A stretch of 55,371 bases of DNA from CAYNEO01 sp964396245 (GCA_964396245.1 CAYNEO010000022.1:1-55371); one strand, 5' to 3'; positions 33,405 to 42,409 are shown, counted from the stretch's first letter. The notes: generated by a model from the sequence alone, not told the origin. Numbers and translations are program-made.

Positions 33405-35102
33405 TCACGACACCTGCATCGCCGCCGGTGACTCGACCCACTCGCCCCATTCCTCGCGAAGGACGTCGCAAATCTCACCTGCCGAGGCATACACTCTGAC
33501 CGCATCGAGAATCGCATCGAACGTGTTGCCGTCGCCTCTGGCCGCCTCGCGCAGATTCGCCAGCGTCTTCTCGACAGCTGCGTTATCCCGCTCGGCTTTG
33601 ATCTTCTTGCAGAATGCCACCTGCCTGTCCTCGGTCGCCTTATCTATCCTGAGCACCGGGATATCGATCTTCTCGTCTTTCAGGATAAACCGGTTCACGC
33701 CGACAATTACCCGCTCGTCGCTCTCGATTTCCTGCTGGAACTGGTACGCCGACCGGGCAATCTCACGCTGGAAATAGCCGTCCTCGATACACTTCACCAC
33801 GCCGCCCCGGCGCTCGATTTCATCGAAATACTCCAGGCATTCCTTCTCGACCTTGTCGGTCAGCGCCTCGACAAAATACGAACCGGCCAGCGGGTCAACC
33901 GTATTTGCCACGCCGGTCTCATACGCGATCACCTGTTGCGTTCTCAGGGCAATTCGGGCGGCCTTCTCCGACGGCAACGCCAGCGTCTCATCCATCGAGT
34001 TAGTATGCAACGACTGCGTGCCGCCGAGCACCGCGCCCAGCGCCTGCGTGGTTACCCGGACAATATTGACCTCCGGCTGCTGCGCCGTGAGCGAACAACC
34101 GGCCGTCTGCGTGTGGAACCGAAGTTTCCAGCTCCGCTCGTCCTTCGCACCGTATTTCTCTTTCATGCGTCTGGCGTAGATACGCCGCGCCGCCCGATAC
34201 TTCGCTATCTCTTCGAAGAAATCCGAATGGGCGTTGAAGAAGAACGACAGTCTCGGGGCAAATTCATCGACATCCTGCCCGGCTTCAATGGCCGACTCGA
34301 TATACTGGAAACCGTCAGCCAGCGTGAACGCCAGTTCCTGAACGGCGGTGGCGCCCGCCTCCCGTATGTGATAACCAGAGATCGAAATCGTATTCCACTG
34401 CGGCACGTGCTTCGTGCAGTAATCCATCATGTCGGTGATCAGGCGAATCGACGGCCTCGGCGGGAAAATGAACTCCTTTTGCGCGATATATTCCTTGAGA
34501 ATGTCATTCTGCAACGTCCCGCGCACTTGCTCAAACGGCACGCCCTGTTTCTCCGCGACCGCCAGATACATCGCCATCAGCACCGATGCCGGCGAGTTGA
34601 TCGTCATCGATGTCGACACTTCCGACAGGTCGATACCATCGAAAATAATCTCCATATCGGCCAGCGTATCCACCGCCACACCGCATTTACCGACCTCGCC
34701 GAGTGAGCGCGGATGGCCCGAATCATAGCCCATCAGCGTGGGCAGGTCAAATGCCGTAGAAAGTCCCGTCCCACCCTGCTCGAGAATGTATTTGAACCGC
34801 TCGTTGGTCTGTCTGGGACTGCCCATGCCGGCAAACTGACGCATGGTCCACAGGCGCGAGCGATACATGGTATGATGAACGCCACGCGTGTACGGGTATT
34901 CTCCCGGTAATCCGAGTTTGTCCCAGTAGTAATTTTCATCGTCACCGTTTTTGATTGAATCGGGAGTGTATAATTCATCGATATCCATACCGGAAATCGT
35001 GAAAAATCGGGGAAGTGACTTCTTCTGTCGCAGCTTTTCTGCGGTTTTATTCCAATCGGCAAGCCGTGCTTTCAGTTTTTCGAGGAATTTCTTCGCAAAC
35101 AT
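33405..35102 (-). CDS. methylmalonyl-CoA mutase, catalytic (large) subunit
   Basis: About 565 residues: the TIM-barrel part of the mutase without the B12 domain. It has TRGVHHTMYRSRLWTMRQFAG, TGLSTAFDLPTLMGYDS, GTLQNDILKEYIAQKEFIFPPRPSIR and NTISISGYHIREAGATAVQE. The Arg and His that bind the CoA ester (R207 and H244 in the Propionibacterium enzyme) are kept. The Tyr normally found in TRGxYxTMY is His here. GGAGAA before the ATG at 35102 sets the start. A strong promoter lies 32 nt upstream of the start codon, and the gene heads the operon. Confidence 0.93.
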   Translation of the reverse strand: MFAKKFLEKLKARLADWNKTAEKLRQKKSLPRFFTISGMDIDELYTPDSIKNGDDENYYWDKLGLPGEYPYTRGVHHTMYRSRLWTMRQFAGMGSPRQTNERFKYILEQGGTGLSTAFDLPTLMGYDSGHPRSLGEVGKCGVAVDTLADMEIIFDGIDLSEVSTSMTINSPASVLMAMYLAVAEKQGVPFEQVRGTLQNDILKEYIAQKEFIFPPRPSIRLITDMMDYCTKHVPQWNTISISGYHIREAGATAVQELAFTLADGFQYIESAIEAGQDVDEFAPRLSFFFNAHSDFFEEIAKYRAARRIYARRMKEKYGAKDERSWKLRFHTQTAGCSLTAQQPEVNIVRVTTQALGAVLGGTQSLHTNSMDETLALPSEKAARIALRTQQVIAYETGVANTVDPLAGSYFVEALTDKVEKECLEYFDEIERRGGVVKCIEDGYFQREIARSAYQFQQEIESDERVIVGVNRFILKDEKIDIPVLRIDKATEDRQVAFCKKIKAERDNAAVEKTLANLREAARGDGNTFDAILDAVRVYASAGEICDVLREEWGEWVESPAAMQVS

Positions 35103-35133
35103 ATGTAATTTCTCCGGTTTCGTGACAGATCGA

Positions 35134-35162
35134 ATGATAACATATGACCCCGGCAAAATCAA
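35134..35162 (-). promoter_or_regulatory. sigma-70-like promoter of the methylmalonyl-CoA operon
   Basis: TTGATT-N17-TATCAT on the minus strand; predicted transcription start near 35127, giving a ~25-nt leader with GGAGAA before the mutase ATG. Confidence 0.7.
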
Positions 35163-35264
35163 GCCGTTTGGCCCGTTAGCTCTATTTATCTTCTACGGTT
35201 ATCAGCCTGCCAGTCAATAAGTTATTTTTCATCGCCGGCGTCCGAAGCATTTGAGACATTAACG

Positions 35265-35293
35265 TTGCACATAACGTGACCGCGCCTTATTTT
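35265..35293 (+). promoter_or_regulatory. possible promoter of the membrane protein gene at 35305
   Basis: TTGCAC-N17-TATTTT; predicted transcription start near 35300, only ~5 nt before the ATG. The gene has no visible ribosome site, so the mRNA could be leaderless. Confidence 0.4.
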
Positions 35294-35304
35294 TTATCGA
35301 GAAT

Positions 35305-36507
35305 ATGTCAAATCTTCCCTCATCAGATCGAGAGATTTCCGCCAACAGGGCTTCGAGGCAACAGATTGTCATTGTCTGGATTGTCGCGCTGGTCCTCACC
35401 GTCTTATCCCTCACCTCACACCTTACGGCCGGCAGCACCCTGCATCAGGACAAAGAGATGTGGCAGTACAAGGTATCTGTCCACCAGCGAGTACATGCTT
35501 TCCAGGTCCGCCCCCTTACCACATCGATTGTCGTTGCCCTCCACGATCACGCCGGCGTCCCTTTTCGCACCGGTTTTATGGTCCTCCAATTTATGCTCTT
35601 CCTCCTGTGCGGACCGGTATTCTGGTACTTTCTGCGGATACTCGGTTTCTCTCCCGCTTACTCGCTGGCCGGTATGATTATCTACCTGCTCACCCTGCCG
35701 CTGTTCCTGGCCCATTTCGAACCGGTACACACGTGGTCGGATTTCTGGGTCTACCTGTTCGTGCCGCTGTCTTTCACCATGGCTATGCGACGGCGGTACG
35801 TGGTTGCGCTGATCACAATCGTGCTGGCCCTGATGGCCCGGGAGACCACCTTCCTGTTCCTTCCTGTCTGGTTTCTTTTCATCTATGCCGGCCGTGACCG
35901 CAGGTACACGCTGGCTGCGGGTCTGACACTTCTGGCGGCAGCGCTTTTTGTCGGCGCCCGTCTCTGGTTCTTCGGACGCATCACCGCTCCCCCGGAAGCG
36001 GATTTTCAGTTCAATTTCGAGAATTATCTCAGAGGCAGCGACACCATTTTCTCGCTGATTGTCTCACTGGGATTCGTCTGGGTCGTGGGACTGTGGCAGG
36101 TGTTCCATCGTGCTCGCCTCCCGATCCGATTCTACAATCTCATCCGGTTTGGTGCGATATTCACAGCGGCCGGCTTCGTGTCGTCGACCATACTTATGGC
36201 TCGCGCAAGAGAGACCCGACTGTTCGTTCCGCCGGTTATCTTCCTGCTCCCCCTCATTTTGGTCTATGTGCAAGAACGGGCAGCCCGGATCAAGAGCATT
36301 CTGCGACGACTCCCGGCTTGGACGACAGCTCTCGGCGGCGTCGCGCTGCTTGCACTAGGCATCTGGGCGGCGAAACTGGCTTTCCCCAAATTCGAGTACC
36401 GACTCTGGCCGGACGGCAACTGGACATACCTGGGACTCCATTTGGCCCTTATTGCCTTGTTCCTGATTGTGGAATTATCGAGACTCGGAGCGCCGGTCGC
36501 CGATTAG
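35305..36507 (+). CDS. polytopic membrane protein, unknown (possibly glycosyltransferase-C like)
   Basis: The 400-residue protein has about ten hydrophobic helices beginning at residue 21. A polar N-terminal loop after TM1 (HLTAGSTLHQDKEMWQYKVSVHQRVHAFQVRPLTTSI) faces outward, a layout seen in GT-C/ArnT-like enzymes, but I see no decisive motif. Conserved-looking basic loops are MAMRRRYVV and FHRARLPIRFYNLIRFG. The start ATG has no ribosome site. The gene splits the methylmalonyl-CoA operon from MeaB and overlaps the latter by 4 nt tail to tail. Function unknown. Confidence 0.6.
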   Translation: MSNLPSSDREISANRASRQQIVIVWIVALVLTVLSLTSHLTAGSTLHQDKEMWQYKVSVHQRVHAFQVRPLTTSIVVALHDHAGVPFRTGFMVLQFMLFLLCGPVFWYFLRILGFSPAYSLAGMIIYLLTLPLFLAHFEPVHTWSDFWVYLFVPLSFTMAMRRRYVVALITIVLALMARETTFLFLPVWFLFIYAGRDRRYTLAAGLTLLAAALFVGARLWFFGRITAPPEADFQFNFENYLRGSDTIFSLIVSLGFVWVVGLWQVFHRARLPIRFYNLIRFGAIFTAAGFVSSTILMARARETRLFVPPVIFLLPLILVYVQERAARIKSILRRLPAWTTALGGVALLALGIWAAKLAFPKFEYRLWPDGNWTYLGLHLALIALFLIVELSRLGAPVAD

Positions 36508-37448
36508 CAGGGGAAGAACTGACGATACAGTTCTTCACTGATCTGGTAGGGATTCGTGTCGCCGCTCAGCACACCGTTGACAATCTGATCGAACTCCATT
36601 TCCGATGACAGTCGCTCGAGAAAGTCGCGCTGGAAACGGCTCTTGATAATATTCAGTATCTTCTTCTTCAGTTGCCGGTTGCGATGTGCCTCGAAATCGC
36701 CTGACTCCTGCCCCGCCTGAATGTGCGCTTCGATCTTTTCGCGAAGTTCCGGGATATTCTTGCCGTTGACCGCCTCGGTGGCAAGGACCGGCACTTTCCA
36801 GTGCGCCTTCGGCTTGGCGAACGTCCGCAGCGCATACCGAAGGTCGGCTACGAGCTGTTCCGCGCCGGGACGATCGGCCTTATTGACACAGAAAGTATCG
36901 GCTATCTCCATGAGACCCGCTTTCATCGTCTGCACCGCGTCCCCCGACTCCGGCACGATCACGACCACCACGCTGTCACAGGCATCGACTATATCCAGTT
37001 CCACCTGCCCCACCCCGACCGTTTCGATAAGCGTGATATCAAAGCCGAAGGCATCATAGACGACCGTCACGTTTCCGGTCGCTTCGGCAAGACCACCCGT
37101 GGCTCCCCGGGTGGCCATCGAACGAAAGAAGAACCGCCCGTCGGTCGGGAAATCACTCAACCGTACGCGATCGCCGAGCAACGCCCCGCCGGTGAACGGC
37201 GAGGTCGGGTCGACCGCGATAACTCCCACCTTCTTCCCCCGGGAGAGAAACTGCCGCGCGAGGCCGTTCACGATGGTGGATTTCCCTGCCCCCGGTGGTC
37301 CGGTAATACCGATGCGCAGTGAGTGCCCCACGTGGCTGTAGAGACGGCCCAGCAAATCCTGGTAGCCGTCCTGTTTGTCTTCAACGAATGAAATGATCTT
37401 CGAGAGGGAACGGATATTCCCCTCGAAGAACGAATCAATAACGGTCAT
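36504..37448 (-). CDS. meaB: methylmalonyl-CoA mutase-associated GTPase MeaB
   Basis: The 314-residue G3E GTPase has P-loop GITGPPGAGKST, the VIAVDPTSPFTGGALLGDRVRL block, ETVGVGQVELD, and NKADRPGA. MeaB protects and reloads B12 in methylmalonyl-CoA mutase; the mutase genes lie 1.4 kb away behind one plus-strand gene. AGGA before the ATG supports the start. It follows recJ by 9 nt and so may be transcribed with recJ rather than with the mutase. Confidence 0.94.
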   Translation of the reverse strand: MTVIDSFFEGNIRSLSKIISFVEDKQDGYQDLLGRLYSHVGHSLRIGITGPPGAGKSTIVNGLARQFLSRGKKVGVIAVDPTSPFTGGALLGDRVRLSDFPTDGRFFFRSMATRGATGGLAEATGNVTVVYDAFGFDITLIETVGVGQVELDIVDACDSVVVVIVPESGDAVQTMKAGLMEIADTFCVNKADRPGAEQLVADLRYALRTFAKPKAHWKVPVLATEAVNGKNIPELREKIEAHIQAGQESGDFEAHRNRQLKKKILNIIKSRFQRDFLERLSSEMEFDQIVNGVLSGDTNPYQISEELYRQFFPC

Positions 37449-37457
37449 GCATATCCT

Positions 37458-39200
37458 TTACACCGGTGACATGTCCCCGGCCGTCAGCTTGATATCCCGC
37501 AGGCGAATCTGAATCCGGGTGACGTCGTTCCAGGTGTTGTACTCCACCGCGTACACGATATCGACCAGGCAGCCCTTGTCGGAGATAATCCGCGCCATAT
37601 CGCCGAAACCGAAGCCGATCACGTCGAATACCGAGCGACCCTTGCGCACCCGCATCTTCAGGTGATTGTGTCCCACCGTATACGGTTGACCGACCACCTC
37701 GCAGTTGCGCGTCAGGAACACCGGTCGGAGATTCTGCGGACCGAACGGCGCAAACATCTCGATCCACTTCATGAACTCGTCATTAATCTCGTCGAGTTCA
37801 ATCTCCTGGTCAATATTCAGTTTCGGCGTGATGTCTTCGTCCGAAAGGTACCGGCTCGACACTTCCTTGAACCGCTCGCGGAATTGGGTGATATTTTCCG
37901 CCCTGATCGAGAGCCCGGCAGCATACTTGTGGCCGCCGTACTTGATCAGGAGGTCTTCGCACTCCTTGAGCGCCTCGCAGAGATGGAATCCCGGGATTGA
38001 CCGCGCCGATCCTTTTCCCTCGGAGTCCTGCAACGCGATCATGACTGTCGGCAGGTGATATCGCTCCACCAGGCGGCTCGCCACAATACCGATCACCCCC
38101 TGGTGCCACCCCTCCGCACCGAGCACAATCGCCTTATCGGCCTCGAGGTCAACCACATCGTGAATCTGGTCAAGCGCTTCGCGAAGCGTCTTTTCGTCAA
38201 TCTCCTTGCGGCGCCTGTTTTCCGAATCGAGCTTGCGGGCTATTTCGGAAGCCATCCGTTCATCGCGTGTCGACAGCAACCGAATCGCCTCGCTGGCATT
38301 GCCCAGCCGCCCGAGAGCGTTGATACGCGGCGCCAGGATAAATACCACCTGCCCGGTGCTGATATCCTTCCCCATCAGGCCGGATACAAACGTGAGTGAT
38401 TTCAACCCCGGCTTGTTCGTCCGCGCAATCTGCTTGATTCCGAACTTGGTCAGGATACGATTCTCGCCGACCAAAGGGACAATATCCGCCGAAGTCCCGA
38501 GCGCGACGAGATCGAGATGCTCCTCGAGCTCCCGTTCATCCTGGCTGAGCCGGCGATACAGCGCCTGCGCGAACTTGAATGCAACGCCCACACCGGAAAG
38601 CTCGCCGCCGTAATCGCAGGCATCCTGCTTGGGGTTGATGATGGCATAGGTGTCTGGAATCGTCATCCCCGGCTCATGGTGATCGGTAATCACCACTTCG
38701 ATACCGAGTGACTTGGCGTACTCGACCTCCTCCACGGCCGTGATTCCGGTGTCGACAGTGATGATCAGCGACACCCCGGCGGCTTTGGCTTCATCGATCC
38801 CTTCCGTCGAAAGACCGTACCCCTCGACCAATCGATTGGGAAGATAGAAACTGACCTGGCCGCCAAGTTTGTTCAGAACCATGTACAGCAGGGCGGTGGC
38901 GGTGATCCCGTCGACATCATAGTCGCCGTAGATCATCATGCGCTCGTTGTCCATCAGAGCGCGGGTGACCCTGTCGATACCCTTTTCCATACCGGCCATG
39001 GTGAACGGGTCCTTGAGATCGGACATCTTGGGATTGAGGAATCTCTCAACCAGTTCGGGGGTATCGAGATGACGATTGATCAGGATCTTGAGCACATTGG
39101 CCGGCAGCTTCGTCGCTTCTGCCAGCCGTACCACAAGATCCAGGTCCGGTTCCGAGGCCAAAACCCACTTGAGGGGCTTCGACCTGTGAGACCAGGACAT
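37458..39200 (-). CDS. recJ: single-stranded-DNA-specific exonuclease RecJ
   Basis: About 580 residues with DHH motifs: MIYGDYDVDGITATAL (motif I), ITVDTGITAVEEV, and VVITDHHEPG (motif III), then DHHA1 with GSARSIPGFHLCEALKECEDLLIKYGGHKYAAGL and a C-terminal OB-type domain (LRPVFLTRNCEVVGQPYTVG). RecJ degrades single-stranded DNA 5'-3' in recombination and repair. The ATG at 39200 is chosen because GGAGG lies eight bases before it; ATGs at 39206 and 39215 overlap that site. The rnpB 3' end is only ~29 nt upstream. Confidence 0.93.
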   Translation of the reverse strand: MSWSHRSKPLKWVLASEPDLDLVVRLAEATKLPANVLKILINRHLDTPELVERFLNPKMSDLKDPFTMAGMEKGIDRVTRALMDNERMMIYGDYDVDGITATALLYMVLNKLGGQVSFYLPNRLVEGYGLSTEGIDEAKAAGVSLIITVDTGITAVEEVEYAKSLGIEVVITDHHEPGMTIPDTYAIINPKQDACDYGGELSGVGVAFKFAQALYRRLSQDERELEEHLDLVALGTSADIVPLVGENRILTKFGIKQIARTNKPGLKSLTFVSGLMGKDISTGQVVFILAPRINALGRLGNASEAIRLLSTRDERMASEIARKLDSENRRRKEIDEKTLREALDQIHDVVDLEADKAIVLGAEGWHQGVIGIVASRLVERYHLPTVMIALQDSEGKGSARSIPGFHLCEALKECEDLLIKYGGHKYAAGLSIRAENITQFRERFKEVSSRYLSDEDITPKLNIDQEIELDEINDEFMKWIEMFAPFGPQNLRPVFLTRNCEVVGQPYTVGHNHLKMRVRKGRSVFDVIGFGFGDMARIISDKGCLVDIVYAVEYNTWNDVTRIQIRLRDIKLTAGDMSPV

Positions 39201-39228
39201 GCGCATAGCCTCCATGTTCGAAGCTATG

Positions 39229-39592
39229 GGAAGCAGGAAATAAGCCGAGTTCTGTCAACCGCCGTGGCGGCCCACAGTCATTTATCTTGACAGCCGGTTG
39301 CCCGACTGTTCCATGCGGCCTACCCGGGAATCATAGCGGGACGAATCCATCCCTGTTCCCCTATTTGGCCTTGCTCCGGACGGGGTTTACCCGCCACACC
39401 CATTACTGGATATGGCCGTGGTCTCTTACACCACGATTTCACCCTTACCCGCACGAGGCGGGCGGTATCGTTTCTGTGGCACTTTCCGTCGGATCACTCC
39501 GCCCCGGTGTTACCGGGCGTCCTGATTCTCTGGAGCTCGGACTTTCCTCACTTCAAATCCGCATTTAAAGCGCGACTGTTCCTCCTGCTTCC
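39229..39592 (-). ncRNA. rnpB: RNase P RNA, class A-like
   Basis: On the minus strand the 5' and 3' ends pair as P1 (GGAAGCAGG with CCTGCTTCC). The conserved core is present: GAGGAAAGTCCGAGCTCC near the 5' end, ACAGAAACGATACCGCC in the middle, and ACAGAACTCGGCTTAT at the 3' end. About 364 nt, a normal length. It is the catalytic RNA that matures tRNA 5' ends. The AT-rich stretch 39601-39640 likely holds its promoter. No terminator separates it from recJ. Confidence 0.95.
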
Positions 39593-39659
39593 ACTAGCTT
39601 TCATTACTATATATAAAACAACAACAACTTTGCGTATTCATCCGGCTCCGAACACCCGG

Positions 39660-41123
39660 CTACATCCGCCAGTAGTTCGGCGCCTCCTTCGATATGGGCA
39701 GCGAGTGCGGATGCGATTCGGTCACGCCCGCATGAGTGATCTGCACCATTTTCGCCCTTGTCTGCAACTCGTGTAAATCGGCCACGCCGCACAGGCCCAT
39801 GCCCGCACGGACGCCGCCCACGAGCTGAAACACCAGGTCCTCCAGTTTGCCCTTGTACGGCACCCGGGCTTCGACACCTTCAGGCACCAGCTTCGAGGCT
39901 TCCTCCTCGTGCTCCTGGAAATACCTGTCTTTGCTGCCTTCCTTCATGGCGCCCACCGAGCCCATGCCGCGGTACACCTTGAAAGACCGGCCCTCATATA
40001 ATACGGTCTCGCCCGGCGATTCTTCTACACCGGCCAGCAGCGAGCCCACCATCACGGCGCCCGCGCCGCAGGCGAGAGCTTTGGCGATGTCGCCGGAATA
40101 CCTGATACCGCCGTCGGCTATCACCGGCACATTTTTTTTGGCGGCCGCCTCGACCGCATTCAAAATGGCCGAGACTTGCGGCATGCCCGCGCCGGTTACC
40201 ACCCGCGTCGTGCAGATCGAGCCCGGTCCGATACCGACTTTCACACAATCCGCTCCGGCGTCGATAAGCGCCTGTGCGCCCCCGGCCGTCGCGACATTCC
40301 CGCCGACAACCGGCATGTCCGGATATCTCTTCTTCAGCCTCGAAACGCCGCCCAGCACTCCCTTCGAGTGACCGTGCGAGCTGTCGACCACCAGCACATC
40401 CACGCCGGCGGCCAGAAGTCTCTCGGCTCGTTCCTCCATGTCGGCTCCGACACCCAGGGCGGCCGCGACTCGCAAACGGCCCCGGTCGTCCTTGCAGGCA
40501 TTGGGATACTGTATCTTTTTCATGATGTCTTTGACCGTGATCATGCCTTTCAACACGCCCCGGTCATCGACCATCAACAATTTCTCAATTCTATGTTTGT
40601 GCAGGAGATCCTGCGCCGTGTCGAGGTCTGTTCCCTCGGGAACAGTGATAAGATTGTCCTTCGTCATTACCTCGGCGATGGGAAGGCTGTAGTCCTTCTG
40701 GAATCTGAGATCACGGTTGGTCAGAATTCCGACCAGCTTGCCGTGTTCGGTAATCGGTATCCCGGAAATGGAAAACCGTCTCATTACCGCCAGGGCATCA
40801 CGGATGGTCTTGTCCGGCGGAAGTGTTATCGGGTCGACTATCATTCCCGATTCGGAACGTTTCACTTTGTCGACCTCGGCAGCCTGCGCACTCGGTGACA
40901 TGTTCTTATGGACGACACCGAGACCGCCCAGCCTGGCGAGAGCGATGGCCATGCCCGATTCGGTCACCGTATCCATGGCGGCTGACAGAAGCGGGATGTT
41001 CAGCTGTATACCGGGAGCGATTGTCGTCGTGATATCGACATCGCGCGGAAGGACTTCGGAGTAGGCCGGCACCAGGAGTACGTCGTCGAACGTCAACGCC
41101 GGTTTGTCGTAAATCTTGGTCAT
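39660..41123 (-). CDS. guaB: IMP dehydrogenase
   Basis: The 487-residue enzyme has the N-terminal FDDVLLVPAYSEVLPRDVD, two CBS domains inserted at about 95-200, the catalytic Cys loop VGIGPGSICTTRVVTGAG, DGGIRYSGDIAKALACGA and YRGMGS followed by the flap region. It catalyses the NAD-dependent step from IMP to XMP, committing purines to guanine nucleotides. The ribosome site is weak. It lies between the zinc-ribbon coiled-coil gene and rnpB, all on the minus strand. Confidence 0.96.
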   Translation of the reverse strand: MTKIYDKPALTFDDVLLVPAYSEVLPRDVDITTTIAPGIQLNIPLLSAAMDTVTESGMAIALARLGGLGVVHKNMSPSAQAAEVDKVKRSESGMIVDPITLPPDKTIRDALAVMRRFSISGIPITEHGKLVGILTNRDLRFQKDYSLPIAEVMTKDNLITVPEGTDLDTAQDLLHKHRIEKLLMVDDRGVLKGMITVKDIMKKIQYPNACKDDRGRLRVAAALGVGADMEERAERLLAAGVDVLVVDSSHGHSKGVLGGVSRLKKRYPDMPVVGGNVATAGGAQALIDAGADCVKVGIGPGSICTTRVVTGAGMPQVSAILNAVEAAAKKNVPVIADGGIRYSGDIAKALACGAGAVMVGSLLAGVEESPGETVLYEGRSFKVYRGMGSVGAMKEGSKDRYFQEHEEEASKLVPEGVEARVPYKGKLEDLVFQLVGGVRAGMGLCGVADLHELQTRAKMVQITHAGVTESHPHSLPISKEAPNYWRM

Positions 41124-41183
41124 ATATACACCACTGCTGATCGCCGTTTCACGGTGGTAGATTCAGCCCTTCTGGAACTGGTC

Positions 41184-41900
41184 TCAATCCGAGATGGAAT
41201 TGTCCCAGTAAATGATGGCGCCGCAGTTATCGCAAGTGTAAACCTGGTCGGCTCGCTTGACTTCCTGGATCTTCTTGGGAGTCAAGGCCTTGAAACAGGC
41301 GCTGCAGGCCCGCTTCTTGACCGGCACGACCGCCTGGCCGCCCTTGCCTCGCCGAACCCGCTCGTACACCGACAGCGTCCGGCGGGGTATCGAGGTAATG
41401 ATATCCTTCCGGGAACTCTCGATATCCGACATCTTGTCGCCTATCGAGTCGATTTTCTCCTGAAGGATGCCCAGCTGCTTCGAATTATTCTCCTTGATGC
41501 TGACGGCCTTCTCTTCCAGAGTGCCGATCTCGTTTTCCAGCTCGGAGACACGCTCGATTGTTTCGAGCAGTTCGGTTTCGGCGTTTGATATCTGCTCCTT
41601 GATGGCGTCGATTTCCGCCACCAGCGCATCATACTCCTTGTTTGTCTTGATGGACATCATCTGTTGCTGGTATTTCTGAAGATCCGCTTCTTTGGTCTTC
41701 AGCTCCAGCTCCAGCTGATTCTGCTTTACACGATCGGCTTCCAGAGCCGACTTGGTTTCCTCGAGCCGAGTCTGAGATTCTCTAATCTCGCGATTGAGAT
41801 TCTCCATCATGTCGGGGAGATATTCTTTGGAACGCTCGAGCTCACCGATGTCGTAATCGATAACCTGGAGTTTCAACAACAACTCGAGATCGCTGTTCAT
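41184..41900 (-). CDS. coiled-coil protein with C4 zinc ribbon (CdsZ-like)
   Basis: The 238-residue protein is a long coiled coil (about 10-170, with few breaks) ending in a zinc ribbon CSAC...CDNC (CFKALTPKKIQEVKRADQVYTCDNCGAIIYW). Proteins of this kind are widespread in bacteria and often sit near RNase P or guanine-nucleotide genes; some are called CdsZ. AGGAGG before the ATG at 41900 fixes the start over an earlier ATG. A role in secretion or nucleic-acid handling has been proposed for the family; no enzyme motif is seen. Confidence 0.8.
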   Translation of the reverse strand: MNSDLELLLKLQVIDYDIGELERSKEYLPDMMENLNREIRESQTRLEETKSALEADRVKQNQLELELKTKEADLQKYQQQMMSIKTNKEYDALVAEIDAIKEQISNAETELLETIERVSELENEIGTLEEKAVSIKENNSKQLGILQEKIDSIGDKMSDIESSRKDIITSIPRRTLSVYERVRRGKGGQAVVPVKKRACSACFKALTPKKIQEVKRADQVYTCDNCGAIIYWDNSISD

Positions 41901-41936
41901 CGATCCTCCTACTACTGGTGTCTTCATAACATAAAC

Positions 41937-41977
41937 AAAAAACGCATTCCCCGACTCACACCGGGAAATGCGTTTTT
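41937..41977 (-). terminator. bidirectional-type terminator after the tRNA operon
   Basis: Stem AACGCATT/AATGCGTT extended by CCCCG/CGGG, with A/T tracts on both sides, so it can work in both directions. On the minus strand it lies ~97 nt after tRNA-Val and just before the zinc-ribbon gene. Confidence 0.75.
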
Positions 41978-42073
41978 AAATCCTCCGCGTTTCGGCCACT
42001 TGCCGCGTGTTTCAACGCGAGTACCCCTCGCATGTACGCTGATCTATGTGTCAAGTGCCTCATTATCAATCAC

Positions 42074-42147
42074 TGGGCAATACTGGATTCGAACCAGTGA
42101 CCTCTCGGATGTGAACCGAACGCTCTAACCAACTGAGCTAATTGCCC
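42074..42147 (-). tRNA. tRNA-Val (anticodon CAC)
   Basis: 74 nt, cloverleaf with acceptor GGGCAAT/ATTGCCC, D-arm TAGCTCAGTTGGTTAGAGC, anticodon loop TTCACAT and T-arm GGTTCGAATCC. The 3' CCA is not encoded. It is the second gene of the two-tRNA operon. Confidence 0.93.
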
Positions 42148-42176
42148 GTCACGTTATTTCTTTCCTCTACTCTGCA

Positions 42177-42250
42177 TGGGCCCTGTAGGACTCGAACCTA
42201 CGACCCGCTGATTATGAGTCAGCTGCTCTAACCGACTGAGCTAAGGGCCC
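42177..42250 (-). tRNA. tRNA with CAT anticodon (Met elongator or Ile2)
   Basis: 74 nt, acceptor GGGCCCT/AGGGCCC, anticodon stem-loop GCTGA-CTCATAA-TCAGC, T-arm GGTTCGAGTCC. CAT can be elongator Met or Ile2 (lysidine-modified by TilS). The acceptor and D-arm start (CTTAGCTCAG) and the GGTCGTAGG segment resemble Ile2-type tRNAs, so Ile2 is a real possibility. The 3' CCA is not encoded. Confidence 0.92.
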
Positions 42251-42269
42251 GAATCAAATTTAGTCTCGT

Positions 42270-42298
42270 ATGATAAGCCAAAACTAAATCCTCGTCAA
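42270..42298 (-). promoter_or_regulatory. strong sigma-70-like promoter of the tRNA operon
   Basis: TTGACG-N17-TATCAT on the minus strand, predicted transcription start near 42263, 13 nt before the first tRNA. Confidence 0.8.
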
Positions 42299-42315
42299 GA
42301 AACTTCCCCGGGACA

Positions 42316-42350
42316 CAAAACAAAAACCGGCAGGCGATCAGCCTTCCGGT
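42316..42350 (-). terminator. terminator of the candidate small RNA
   Basis: Stem ACCGG-x-AGGC/GCCT-x-CCGGT with a GATCA loop (one internal mismatch), followed on the minus strand by TTTTTGTTTT. No protein gene ends just before it. Confidence 0.7.
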
Positions 42351-42403
42351 CTGTTAGTTCCGTTACCGCTCCGACCCCGAGGTGTTCACATTTCATAACT
42401 CGT
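42316..42403 (-). ncRNA. candidate small RNA (~85 nt), unknown
   Basis: A sigma-70-like promoter (42410-42438) and a terminator (42316-42350) enclose ~85 nt on the minus strand with no protein gene. A 33-codon frame (MKCEHLGVGAVTELT...) runs through it, but it passes through the terminator hairpin and has no ribosome site, so an RNA is more likely. No known RNA family was recognised. Confidence 0.4.
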
Positions 42404-42409
42404 TGGCCC

